From Tulasnella sp. 424 (taxonomy: Eukaryota > Basidiomycota > Agaricomycetes > Cantharellales > Tulasnellaceae), in the NCBI GenBank assembly GCA_019633425.1, contig WSUB01000164.1, positions 58,321-89,887 on the forward strand: DNA of 31,567 bases. The letters run 5' to 3'. Below are positions 10,771 through 21,214 of this stretch, piece by piece; the first letter of the stretch is position 1, and each line of letters starts with the position of its first letter. Under the pieces are notes generated by a model that did not search any database, was not told the origin of the DNA, and saw nothing but the letters and a program-made list of their open reading frames with translations. The translations under genes were made by a program, and so were the position numbers.

Positions 10771-12680
10771 ATGGGACCCAATTTTCGTTTCCCTTTCCAA
10801 AAATTCGACGTGGAGGAGGAGGATGGCGACCTCGCTTTCACTGTAGGCACCAAACGATCTATGAAATACGCCACAGTCTAACCGAGCCTTCACGGTAGCT
10901 TACGGACCTTCGGATGATCGACCTTTCATATGCCCTGCGGAGCAAGCCGTCATGGTGGACAAAGTTTAAAGACCCTGCGATCCGGACAAAATGGAAAGAA
11001 GAAGCACTCCAGCATGTGATTCGAGATGGCAAGCTATCCGAGGCGGAGGTGGAATGGGTTCTGGACGAGCTGGAGGATTACGCCACAATGAGGGATAACA
11101 ACACAGGAATCCAAGTACGCCTACTTGATCATGCACGTCCGGGATACATTCCACTAATCTTCTGAGAATTTGTTCTCGCTTAGCCATCTTGCCATGTCCG
11201 GATTTACGAATCCGACAAGCTCATTCCCGAGCAACTGAAGTCTACCCTAGTCACGGCCGCCAGTGTCTTTGAAAATGTACCCGAAGCAGAAAAGGACTGG
11301 CACCCCCGTTCGGACAATATGGTTCTCGATCTGGTCCATCCGTCACTGTTTTGCACCGTGTATGGCCGCACATTGGCTTGGACGACCGACTCGGACGGAA
11401 AGCGACACCTCGGTCCTCTTAAACCTCCAGCTCAGGACCAAGATTCGTGGTCGTATTCGGAGAAATTCTCTTGGATTTCAACGGACTTCCAGCTCAGCAA
11501 GAATGGTGAACCGGCCAAAGCCCTAGGATACATCAACAACGTGCATCCCGAGCAACACAAAGCACTCGTTTCCGTTATCGAAGGCCTGGTCGGTCGCTTT
11601 TCACTGTTGTGGGACAAGGTCCTGACCGATCATCACTCGGGAAACGATGGGATGCTCCCTGACCGCCGCGTTGTGGGTATGTACAAGTGGAAAGAGACTG
11701 AAACTTCTCTCCCTCGTCCTACGTACAAAGACTACGAGGAGCTGGGATCAGAAGAGTACAACAGGCGATACAGAGCCTGGGAGCAAAGCAGAGCCATCGT
11801 CGTCCCGACCGTTGGCAAGCAAGGATATCGTGAATCTGGCAATAACGTCGCTGAGCGCAGAATCGAATATTCGATTCAAGGAAAGCAAGTTCAAGTGATT
11901 GTTAAGTTGGCTAATATACATCTCGTAAGTGTCTTGGAGCACGAGCGACGCTGTTGCGTGAGCCGACATACTCTTTTACGGTGTTCGGTAGAGTCCTGAG
12001 AAGCCGGAATACCCAGGTGGAAAGTGGCACGTCGAGGGCATGGCCAATGAGCGCATTGTCGCCTCTGGTATCTACTATTACGACTGCGAAAACATCACCG
12101 AGAGTCAGCTAGCTTTCCGTCAAGCGGTATCGTTTGGCCCAGATGCAGACTACGAGCAGAGCGACGGCCTGGGTATCAAGTTGACATGGGGTCTGGAGGA
12201 GTAAGGCTGTTTGGATCGCCGAAGCCTCCCTATACTAATTTCGCTTGATACAGGGGCAATGGAAGTAACCAAGTTGTCGGAGCGGTCAAGACATCTGCGG
12301 ACCGGTGCATTGCCTTCCCGAATATCTATCAACACCAAGTTTCCTCGTTCAAGCTAGTCGACCCTTCCAAGCCGGGACATCGCAAAATTGTGGCATTGTT
12401 CCTAGTTGATCCGGAGCACCGCATTCCCTCGACAACGGACATCCCTCCCCAGCAGGCCCACTGGACACGCGAAGCAGTTTTTGACTCTTTCATCAAGGAA
12501 CAAGTGAAGGTCCCTCTCCCTGTGGAGCTTGTCGACATGGTCGCAGATCATGTCGACAATGTCATGACTATGGAAGAAGCAAAAACATACAGGGAGCAGT
12601 TGATGGATGAGAGGACGGCGTTTGTGGGTGTTGTGGATGAACAGCATTTTGCCACAGAGTTCAGCTTCTGCGAACACTGA
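10771..12680 (+). CDS. DUF4246 family protein, copy 2, intact (554 aa)
   Basis: The only complete DUF4246 copy in the window. Exons 10771-10842, 10899-11114, 11184-11924, 11992-12200 and 12254-12680; the phases fit and give 554 aa. Typical family blocks in order: TDLRMIDLSYALRSKPSWW, VEWVLDELEDYA, EKDWHPRSDN.VLDLVHPSLF, INNVHPEQH, KWHVEGMANE, YYYDCENITESQLAFR, NIYQHQVSSFKL, KPGHRKIVALFLVDPEHRIP, DIPPQQ. Function is unknown. His356-X-Glu358, His440 and Arg456 have the order and spacing of an Fe(II)/2-oxoglutarate oxygenase metal triad plus cosubstrate Arg (inference only). The first exon is short and its intron 10843-10898 has a GTAGGC donor and CTAAC branch, so the N-terminus is the least certain part. 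Confidence 0.85.
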
Positions 12681-13117
12681 AAGTCACTTCCCCCGATGCT
12701 TGCATTCTAGTTGATAATGTAGAAGGAATTTGAGTTGATTTCCAAGCACCGCGTACTCTCGCAGTCTCAGATCACCGACCCGACCGTCGGCGTCCGTAAA
12801 CTCTGATTGATTGTCGCATTCTATTTCCCAACCTTTTCAATCACAAAGTATCCTCACACGGAGAAGCCCAAGTCATTCATATTCTCCCGGAGATCTCACC
12901 AACCGCATCCATTAGACAAGGATCCTGCATTCGGAGCCACATTGTTGGTTGGGCCATTCGATCCCATGGGCACTTGTCCAGGCCCAGACACTCTGAGAAC
13001 AGCACATCGGATAACTGTTTTGAAGGAAAGGCGTATACTACATGCATTCGACCTGAAATTCCCCCGAGATTTCTCTTGGCTGTTAGGGCCCCGTTGACGA
13101 TTCCGGCAAGAACCGAG
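12681..13117. other. Intergenic after DUF4246 copy 2
   Basis: The first ~100 nt resemble the 3' flank of copy 1 (10132-10260), so this is duplicated downstream sequence. I see no gene in the remainder. An open frame at 12807-13097 has no recognisable content. Confidence 0.5.
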
Positions 13118-13302
13118 GGAAGGGCAAATCGGCAGAATCTTCGCGAAGCCTCATCGCAACCCCTATAAGAATCGGGATATATAAGCAAATAAAGAGCCCC
13201 AAGAGAGATACCCATATGTGTTGGTTCATCGCGTCCCGCTGGCCAACAGACGTTGACCCGCTCATTCGTGGCGGCGCGTGAGAAAGCCCGGCAGGCAAAG
13301 CT
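13118..13302 (+). promoter_or_regulatory. Duplicated DUF4246 promoter upstream of copy 3
   Basis: Similar to 10385-10560: shared GGAAGGGCAAATCGGC, the TATA element ATATATAAG at 13177-13185, and GGCGCGTGAGAAAGC near 13274. In copy 2 about 300 nt of leader, four exons and four introns lie between this block and the C-terminal exon. Here the promoter block runs directly into the C-terminal exon. Confidence 0.7.
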
Positions 13303-13669
13303 AGGTCGCTGCATTGCCTTTTCGAATATCTATCAACACCGAGTTTCCTCTTTCAAGCTGATTGACCCTTCGAAGCCGGGACATCGCAAGACTGTGGAAC
13401 TATTCCTTATTGATCCGGAGAACCGTATTCCTTCAACGACGGACATCCCTCCACAGCAGACGCATTGGACACGCGACGCCGCTCTCGACGCCTTCATGGG
13501 GGACCAAATGAAGGTCCCTCTCCCCGTGGAGCTGGTCGAGATGATTGTGGATAATGTTGACAATGGCATGACTCTGGAGCAATCTAAGGCGTATAGGGAG
13601 CAGTTGACGGATGAGAGGGCGGCATTTGTGGGCGTCGTGTACGAAGAGCATTGTTTGGCTTCCCTGCAA
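13303..13669 (+). pseudogene. DUF4246 copy 3: C-terminal fragment left by internal deletion
   Basis: Matches only the last exon of copies 1 and 2, from RCIAF.NIYQH through GHRK, DIPPQQTHWTRDAA, KVPLPVELVE to AFVGVVYEEH. Exons 1-4, including the His-X-Glu motif, are absent. The equivalent stop codon is also lost, so the frame stays open to 14047 through unrelated sequence. The open frame from 13253 has no in-frame ATG before the homologous part. It is most likely a dead deletion product, but promoter and frame are both present, so a chimeric transcript is possible. Confidence 0.8.
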
Positions 13670-14291
13670 TATTTGATTAGTGGTACGAATTCGAGGTTAT
13701 TTGTCAAGCACCGCGCGGCCTTTCGTACTTGCATGGAACACTCATTCCGATTACGGCACCAATCCCAAGGCAGAGGACAGTTGTTTCAGTGTTCCTGGTC
13801 GACAAACATGAAAAATCGCACCCGCTCGAAAACGGAAGCTTGTGGCACGGTCATTCAGTTTAAGAAATGTACAAGGGTTTGTTTGTGTGAGAATGAATCA
13901 CGTTTGATACTTGCAATCGGGGTTCTTCCTGGGATTGAAAGCGTTTGCGGCGGATTGCGGCGTTCGCTGCAGGTTGTTTGTGCCTCCCCGGTGACACGTG
14001 ATAAGTTGACCGAGTTCCACCAACCGGTTATAGCTCTTAACCGTTGACCTCCTTTGTCACTATCCATCCTTGCACACAGTCCGGTGTCCCGAAGGCTCCC
14101 AGCGGTCCTCACCACCCTTCATCGACAGGCCTTCGACGTCTGTCAAGTGACTTTCAGTTCCGACTAGTCCCGGAAGACATTCCAGCGTCGTTGGCGGACT
14201 TGTGTAGCGCAGCCCGGTGAGTACGACCCCAGCGACCTTATAATTGGTCAATGGCTAATGCGGGAGCGTTATATAGAGCCGTTTTCTTTTC
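13670..14291 (+). promoter_or_regulatory. 5' flank of carnitine acyltransferase copy A
   Basis: The stretch 13670-13788 separates the DUF4246 fragment from the duplicated unit and shows nothing recognisable. From 13789 it is the promoter region of copy A. ATTGG (inverted CCAAT box) lies at 14243-14247 and TATATAG at 14270-14276, only 15 nt before the assigned ATG at 14292. The equivalent region of copy B has ATTGT instead of ATTGG. Confidence 0.6.
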
Positions 14292-16912
14292 ATGTCGTTA
14301 GCCTCGAGTCAACGGAGTCGAGGCCTTATCACTGGCTTCAAACTGTGGTCTCAAGCTTTCCACCGCACTCTGTCCATCTCCCATCATTTGCGTCTCAACA
14401 TGGATTTGACACAAAATAGCAAGAGACCAGAAAACTGGAAGGATGCTGCACCTTTCCCTCCCGCGAACACAGCCACCTTTGCTGGTCAAGAGTCGCTGCC
14501 AAAGCTTCCGCTGCCGGAGCTTGATACCACCCTGTCTACACTACGGAGATCGTTGAAAGCACTAGCTTGGAGTGACAATGAAATAAACGAAGTCGAGGGG
14601 AAGATTCGAGAGTTTGAGAAGGAGGGTGGAATGGGGCGGACCCTGCATGGTAGGTTGACCGCGCGACGGGACGACGTCAACATAAAACATTGGTTGGAAG
14701 ACTTTTGGGATAATGTATGCGGTTTTTTCCTATACCACGTTTTTTCAACTCAATTAACTTTCGCTTTCCTATAGACTGGATACCTGAAGTACCGGGATTC
14801 TGTGAGTATTGGCTCACCTGTATGGTACACCGATTAATCCGACTGATTCGGTTCCCCATGTCCCCAGGTTATGATCAACGTCTCCTATTATTGTGCGTTT
14901 GATTCACGGATGGGCTAGGGCCTGATTATCATTGACCAACTACGCTCCACACGCAGATTGTTTCTCGCACCACCCAAGCCACTTACCTCAGACGGCCGTC
15001 TCTCGTGCTGCATACCTTATTCGCGCAGCGCTACTGGAGCGAAGGGCTTATAAACAAGGGACCATGCTTCCCGAGATGAACCGAAAGGATCCCATTTGCA
15101 TGGATACGTGGCGGTAAGCCTTTCCGAATTTACCTTGGGAGCGTTGACGTGCTGAGAGTAGTTCTGGGCATCGTTAGCTGGATGTTCGACTGCTGCCGTA
15201 TTCCAGGTCTGGAAGGGGCTGATTGGTCTGTCACGGGTGCCAAACCCTCCGATACAGGAAATGAAGGTCATATTATTGTGCTCAGACGGAACCGCCCGTG
15301 GAAGATGGAGGTGTCCAAGGATGGGCGTTTGTTGGGCGTAGCCGAAATCGAGAGGTAAACGTAATTATTCATATCCCAAGTCTTTTACTTACGGACTGCG
15401 ATAGACAACTTAAGCATATCTACGAAAATACCGCCGATGAGGGCCCAGACGTTGGTGTCTTGACATCAAACAACAGGGACACGTGGGCAAAGGCGAGTTC
15501 ACCGCGCTTCAGCCTCTTCGTGTGCTTCCTCCTAACTTGAGATTTGTTCAGGACTACGCATCTCTCGCTGCTGCAGATCGCCAGAATGCCACCAACCTCG
15601 AGGACATCGTCACCGCCGCATTTGTGGTCTGTCTTGACACCGCACGGCCCGCCAATCCGCTTGAATTGTCAAGACTTGCTTTCCATGGAGGCGTAAATGG
15701 CGAGATGCTCGGTAACCGGTGGTACGTCAGCACGGAGAAAAACGTCACTGCGAGTCTGGGGAACTGACATATGGCCTTGTACAGGTGGGATAAACCAGCG
15801 CAGATCATTGTCTGCGACAACGCGGAAGCCGCGTACGTGGGCGAACACTCAGTCATGGACGGGACTCCCAGCGTCACGATGCTCGACCGGATGCTCTCCG
15901 CGATCAAGCGTCCCGACTTTGATCATGGCAATACCGAAAACCAAATCGACACGCTCGCACCTCCTGCCCAGCTGGAATGGAAGACGACGTCTTCCATCCA
16001 AAATGCGATCGCATCCGCAAGAACAGCGGCACAGGAAAACGTCGGAAAGCAAGCCATGGGCATGACGTCGGCGTCATACGGAAGAGACGCGATCAAGAAG
16101 TTCGGATTTTCACCCGATGCTTGGGCGCAAATGGTCATTCAGCTCGCGTATCATCGCCTAGTAGCGTCGACGTCGCCTCATAAGAACGGGCGCAGGAGGG
16201 ATGGTGGTACCTACGAAGCTGCGTCGACTCGAGGTTTCCTGAAGGGACGAACTGAGACGGTTCGAGTGGTGACCGAAGAGTCGATGGCGTGGTGCGACTC
16301 TATGGATGATTCCAACACGACAGAAGAAGAACGGATACGGTTGTTCAAGGTCGCGACGAAGAAGCAAGGGGAGGACGCTATCAAGGCTGTCAAGGCGATG
16401 GGTATCGACCGTCACCTCTTTGGTAAGATGGGGATCCGAAGATAGGCGCATTCAGCTCTGATCTGTGCTGTGGACGCAGGGCTACAAAATGTGTTGAAAC
16501 CTGGCGAAGATGTTCCTGAACTTTTCAAGGATCCCTTGTTCGTCAGAGCGAAGACTTGGGTAAGTCCTTCTGCTGTATTGCTTTCGCAGTGGGCAATGAC
16601 ACTAACTGGTTTATAGATCGTTAGTACTTCGGCAATCTTCAGCCCTCACTTCACTCGAGGGTACGGGTGGGGTCAGGTGGTTCCCAACGGATTTGGCGTT
16701 GCTTACATGACGGGTTTCCCTGATGGTACGTCACGGACACACCCTCCTCCTGAGTGATAATAATGATTTATATTATTTCAGAACTCAAATTCACGGTAAC
16801 CTCCCTGAACGACCAACCCAACGCTCAATTCGTCGAAGAGCTCGTCAAAGCAGCGGAGGATTTGAAACGTCTTTTCGAGTCACAGGACAACTCGCTCAAG
16901 TCGCTTATGTAG
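14292..16912 (+). CDS. Carnitine O-acyltransferase (carnitine acetyltransferase-like), copy A
   Basis: Transfers short acyl groups between CoA and carnitine, supporting acetyl export from peroxisomes or mitochondria. Eleven exons: 14292-14714, 14775-14801, 14868-14892, 14957-15113, 15178-15354, 15405-15492, 15552-15721, 15785-16422, 16480-16559, 16617-16725, 16782-16912, giving 674 aa. Catalytic His377 sits in GEHSVMDGTP. Other family blocks: CMDTWRWMFDCCRIPG, NRWWDKPAQIIVCDN, STRGF.KGRTETVR, GYGWGQVVPNGFGVAYM. The N-terminus is Arg/Ser-rich, like a mitochondrial presequence; no SKL-type C-terminus. Intron 15493-15551 begins GC (AAG|GCGAGT) where copy B has GT; splicing there is required for frame. 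In the conserved AYLKYRDP block, copy A reads GYLKYRDS. Confidence 0.9.
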
Positions 16913-17331
16913 CTTTTTGATATAGAATCCTGTTTTGATGTCGAACTGGCATGCGTTCTTAGCGTCCTGGATGATGATACGGGTCGCGTAGAATGAACCG
17001 TGAGACAGGGCGTGGATTTCAGTAATAACTTTAACCAAACGTAAACCTTCATCCCTCTGCCTCCAACGGTTCCCTTCGTACGTGACTGATCAAGGTGAGA
17101 ACCGCTAGTATGATAATACTTGATACGTATTCCAGTTAGACGACCTTCTCGCCTGATTTTCGCTTTCTATCCTAAGATACCAGACCCTCGTCTCCCCCGC
17201 GTTATTCGAACAATCCATCCGAAACCGAAAATCCGCTAAACTCAGCGGTAAGGTCTTGCCTCGCTCTGTTTCTCCATCCCTTGCTGTTATAAAAACGCTG
17301 GGACACGCCGGCACTCTTCCAGAAAACCACC
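16913..17331. other. Spacer between acyltransferase A and F-box-like copy A
   Basis: This stretch is duplicated (compare 21215-21668) and includes the shared CGTACGTGACTGATCAAGGT around 17078. It presumably held the F-box promoter. No gene is supported in it. Confidence 0.5.
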
Positions 17332-18061
17332 ATGACGCACAGCCAAGCTCCGGTTGCTTCATTGAACGCATTCCCGCTGGAACTCTGATTATTAATCGCT
17401 CCCGAATCTGTGGCTGACTCGGACCAGGATTCGCGAGCTGTCGTACGTCTTACCAACATAGACGCCCGAATGCGGAACTTGGTTGTCAACACCCGCGGGA
17501 CCCCGAGTTATGGAGCAAGTTCAGGATTTCAAGCTCTGAATCCTCTCGCCAACTCGGAGACCTCTTCATCCTCAGATCTGGGGAACGCGCTTTTGGATCT
17601 TCTCATTTCTCTTGATTGGTTTTTGTTGCAGAAGCAGGGGTTCGGTAGTCTCTTAAAATACTTCCGGCACGCTTCCGGCTCGGTAGTCTCTTGAAATACT
17701 TCCGACGCGCTTCCAAATGGATCGCTCGACTCTCAGTTTACATCAAGTACCAGTTCTCACTCAACCTCCTCAACAGCCTCCTAGGAGCAGTTGAGCTTCC
17801 TCTGCTAGAACATATTGAGGTTGACTACGACGAGGAGGAACACGTAGGATTTGGCGGTTCCATGTCACTCCCTTCTAATGGTGCCAACCTTCATTCCATC
17901 TCTCTTGCACGTGTCCAAACAGAGCCATTCTGTAGGCTAGACCTAGACAAATTAACTTACATCCACCTCGAAGCTGGGAACGGTGGGAGCCGCTGAACCT
18001 GTCATTGATCTCCTTCCTTCAAGCTGCGACATCTCTCCAAGAGCTCCACTTCGTCGGGGAG
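17332..18061 (+). pseudogene. F-box-like gene, copy A, decayed
   Basis: Counterpart of 21669-23015. It starts at ATG 17332 in the same context (AGAAAACCACCATGACGC), but codon 19 is TGA (17386-17388) where copy B has TGC. A length change near 17492-17520 shifts frame in the NTSELW region. A 38-nt tandem duplication follows at 17643-17718, and further frame changes come after it. The recognisable F-box-like start (NAFPLEL, VVRLTNIDARMRNLV) and the later block LLEHIEVDYDEEEHVGFGG remain. It ends in LQELHFVGE at about 18061, where unit A is cut by unit B. It cannot code a full protein. Confidence 0.85.
17643..17718 (+). repeat. 38-nt tandem microduplication in F-box pseudogene
   Basis: CGGTAGTCTCTTAAAATACT at 17643 and its following 18 nt are repeated almost exactly from 17681, with A/G changes. 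The intact-length copy B has a single counterpart. This is a recent local slippage or unequal event inside the pseudogene. Confidence 0.85.
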
Positions 18062-18107
18062 CAAGGAGCAGTTGATGGAGGGCCCAATGTAGAGGGCAAT
18101 CGTTTTA

Positions 18108-18589
18108 GTGCTCCTGGTTGACAAGCATGAAGAATCGTACCTGCTCGAAAACGGAAGCTTGTAGCATGGTCCTTCAAATTAAGAAATGTACAACTTACAA
18201 GGTTTATAGCTTCTTTGAGAATGAATCACGTTTGATATTTGCAACCGGGTTCTTCTTGAGATTGAGAGCTTTTGCGGCGTTCGTTGTTGCTTGTTTGTGT
18301 GTCCTTGGTGACACGTGATAGGATTGGCTGAGTTCCACCGACCGGTAATTGACCTCCATTCTCACTCTCCCATGCATCCTTTCACACACTCCGGTATCCT
18401 GAAGGCTCCCAGTGGTCCTCATCACCCTCACCAACAGGTCTTCGACGTCTTTCAAGTGACTTTGAGTCCCGGAAGACACCCTCGCGTCGTTGGCAGACTT
18501 GTGTAGCGCAGCCCGGTGAGTACGACCCCAAAGACTTTATAATTGTCCATGACTAATGTGGGAGCGTTATATAGAGCCATTTTCCTATC
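18108..18589 (+). promoter_or_regulatory. 5' flank of carnitine acyltransferase copy B
   Basis: Aligns with 13789-14291. TATATAG lies at 18568-18574, 15 nt before the ATG, as in copy A. The position of copy A's inverted CCAAT box (ATTGG) reads ATTGT at 18542-18546 here. Several indels also separate the two flanks. Confidence 0.6.
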
Positions 18590-21214
18590 ATGTCGTTAGT
18601 CTCGAGTCTACGCAGCCGAAGCCTAATCACTGGCTCCAAACTGTGGTCTCAAGCTTTCCACCGGACTCTGTCCATCTCCCATCATCTGCGCCTCAACAAG
18701 GATTTGATACAGAATAGCAAGAGACCGGAAAACTGGAAGGATGCTGCACCTTTCCCTCCCGCGAACACAGTCACCTTTGCTAGTCAAGAGTCGCTGCCAA
18801 AACTCCCATTGCCCGAGCTTAATATTACGCTCTCTACACTGCGGACATCATTAAAGGGACTCGCTTGGAGTGACAATGAGATCAATGAAGTCGAAGGGAA
18901 GATTCGAGGGTTTGAGAAAGAGGGTGGAATGGGGCGGACCCTGCACGGCAGGTTGACCGCACGACGGAACGACATCAACGTAAAACATTGGTTGGAAGAC
19001 TTTTGGGATGATGTAAGCGGTTTCTACGATGCCCAGTTCCCTCAAGTCAATCGATTTTTACTTTCTTATAGACTGCGTATCTGAAGTATCGGGATCCCGT
19101 AAGTACTTGCTCATCTTAGTGGACCAAACCACCTTACCGATCCGTTCCTCGTGCCCCCAGGTTATGATCAACGTCTCTTATTACTGTGCGCTTGATTTAA
19201 GGACGAGCTAGAGTTTGGCTGGCATTGACCAACCACGCTCCACACACAGTTTGCTTCTCGCATCACCCAGGCCACTTACCTCAAACAGCCGTTTCTCGTG
19301 CCGCATATCTGATTCGGGCAGCGTTACTGGAGCGAAGAGCTTACAAGCAAGGGACTATGCTGCCCGAGATCAATCGGAATGATTCCATCTGCATGGATAC
19401 GTGGCGGTAAGCTTTTCCGGATTTACCTCGGGAGCGTTGGCGTGCTGACGATAGTTCTGGGCATCATTAGCTGGATGTTCGACTGCTGCCGTATTCCAGG
19501 TCTGGAAGGGACTGATTGGTCTGTCACTGGTGCCAAGCCATCAGATACAGGAAATGAAGGTCATATTATCGTGCTTAGACGAAACCGCCCGTGGAAGATG
19601 GAGGTGTCCAAGGATGGGCGTTTGTTGAGTGTAGCTGAAATCGAGAGGTAAGCGTAGTTATTCATACCTCAAGGCTTTCACTTACCCGCTGTGATAGGCA
19701 AATTGAACATATCTACGAAAATACCGCCGACGAGGGCCCAGAAGTTGGTGTCTTGACATCAAACAACAGGGACACCTGGGCAAAGGTGAGTTGATTACGC
19801 TTCAGCCTCTTCGTGTGCTCCCTCGGCCTGACCTGAGATTTGCTCAGGACTACGCATCTCTCGCTGCTGCAGATCGCCAGAATGCCACCAACCTCGAGGA
19901 CATCGTCACCGCCGCATTTGTGGTCTGTCTTGACACCGCACGGCCCGCCAATCCGCTTGAATTGTCACGACTTGCTTTCCATGGGGGCGTAAATGGAGAG
20001 ATGCTCGGTAACCGATGGTACCTCCGCACGTCGAAAAACGTCACTGCGAGTCTGGGGAGCTGAAATGATGGTCTTGTACAGGTGGGACAAACCAGCGCAG
20101 ATCGTCATCTGCGACAACGCCGAAGCCGCGTACGTGGGCGAACACTCCGCCATGGACGGGACTCCGAGCGTCACGATGCTCGACCGAATGCTCTCCGCGA
20201 TTAAGCGTCCCGACTTTGATCACGGCAACACCGAAGACCAGATCGACACGCTCGCACCTCCTTCTCGACTAGAATGGAAAACACCGTCTTCCATCCAAAA
20301 CGCTATCGCATCCGCAAGAAAAGCGGCACAGGAAAACCTCAGAAAGCAAGCTATGGGCATGACCTCGACGTCGTACGGAAGAGACGCGATCAAGAAGTTC
20401 GGATTCTCTCCCGATGCTTGGACTCAAATGCTCATTCAGCTCGCGTACCATCGCTTGATAGCGTCGACATTGCCTCATAAGAACGGACGCAGGAGGGATG
20501 GTGGCACCTACGAAGCAGCGTCGACTCGGGGTTTCCTGAAGGGCCGTACCGAGACGATCCGAGCGGTGACTGAGGAGTCGATGGCGTGGTGTGACTCTAT
20601 GGATGATCCCAATGCAAGCGAAGAAGAGCGGATACGGTTGTTCAAGGTCGCGACGAAGAAGCAAGGGGAGGACGTTGTCAAGGCTGTCAAGGCGATGGGT
20701 ATCGACCGTCACCTCTTTGGTAAGATGGGGATCCTAAGATAGGTGCGTTCAGCTCTGATCCGTTCTGTGAACGTAGGGCTGCAAAATATGTTGAAACTAG
20801 GCGAAGACATTCCTGAACTCTTCAAGGATCCCTTGTTCGTCAGAGCGAAGACTTGGGTAAGTCCCTCTGCTGTATTGCTTTCGGAGTAGGCAGTGAAACT
20901 AACTGGTTTATGGCCATAGATCGTCAGTACTTCAGTAATCTTCAGCTCCCACTTCACTCGTGGGTACGGCTGGGGTCAAGTGGTCCCTAACGGATTTGGC
21001 GTTGCTTACATGACAGGTTTCTCCGATGGTACGTCACGGACACACCTCTCCTCCTGAGTGATAATAATTTGTTTTTATTCCAGAACTCAAATTCACGGTA
21101 ACTTCCCTGAACGACCAACCCAACGCCCAATTCGTCGAAGAGCTCGTCAAAGCAGCGGAGGATTTGAAACGTCTTTTCGAGTCACAGGACAACTCGCTCA
21201 AGTCGCTTATGTAG
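18590..21214 (+). CDS. Carnitine O-acyltransferase (carnitine acetyltransferase-like), copy B
   Basis: Paralogue of copy A with the same 11-exon structure and 674 aa: 18590-19012, 19072-19098, 19161-19185, 19250-19406, 19471-19647, 19698-19785, 19848-20017, 20082-20719, 20777-20856, 20920-21028, 21084-21214. All introns are GT..AG. Catalytic His377 is in GEHSAMDGTP. It keeps the conserved AYLKYRDP block that copy A has altered, so this copy looks like the better-constrained enzyme. The N-terminus is Arg/Ser-rich (MSLVSSLRSRSLITG), consistent with mitochondrial import; the C-terminus is KSLM, not a standard PTS1. It lacks the internal Met at codon 37 found in copy A, so the first ATG is the only near-start option here. 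Confidence 0.92.

Larger units (their letters stand above)
13789..18107 (+). repeat. Tandem segmental duplication, unit A
   Basis: Left copy of a direct tandem duplication. Similarity to unit B starts at about 13789 (TTCCTGGTCGACAAACATGA) against about 18108 and runs through the acyltransferase gene and much of the F-box-like gene. The offset is 4298 nt at the acyltransferase starts and about 4337 nt at the F-box starts. Unit A's F-box portion is truncated by the start of unit B. Confidence 0.85.

Noticed and set aside
10296..10874. 192-codon open frame on the minus strand over the DUF4246 copy 2 promoter
   Set aside because: It crosses a TATA-containing promoter and the first exon of the opposite-strand gene, has no family motifs, and is not kept open in the homologous promoter of copy 3.
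15483..15767. Open frame reading through intron 6 and exon 7 of acyltransferase copy A
   Set aside because: It is out of frame with exon 6. Copy B and family homology show the intron is real.
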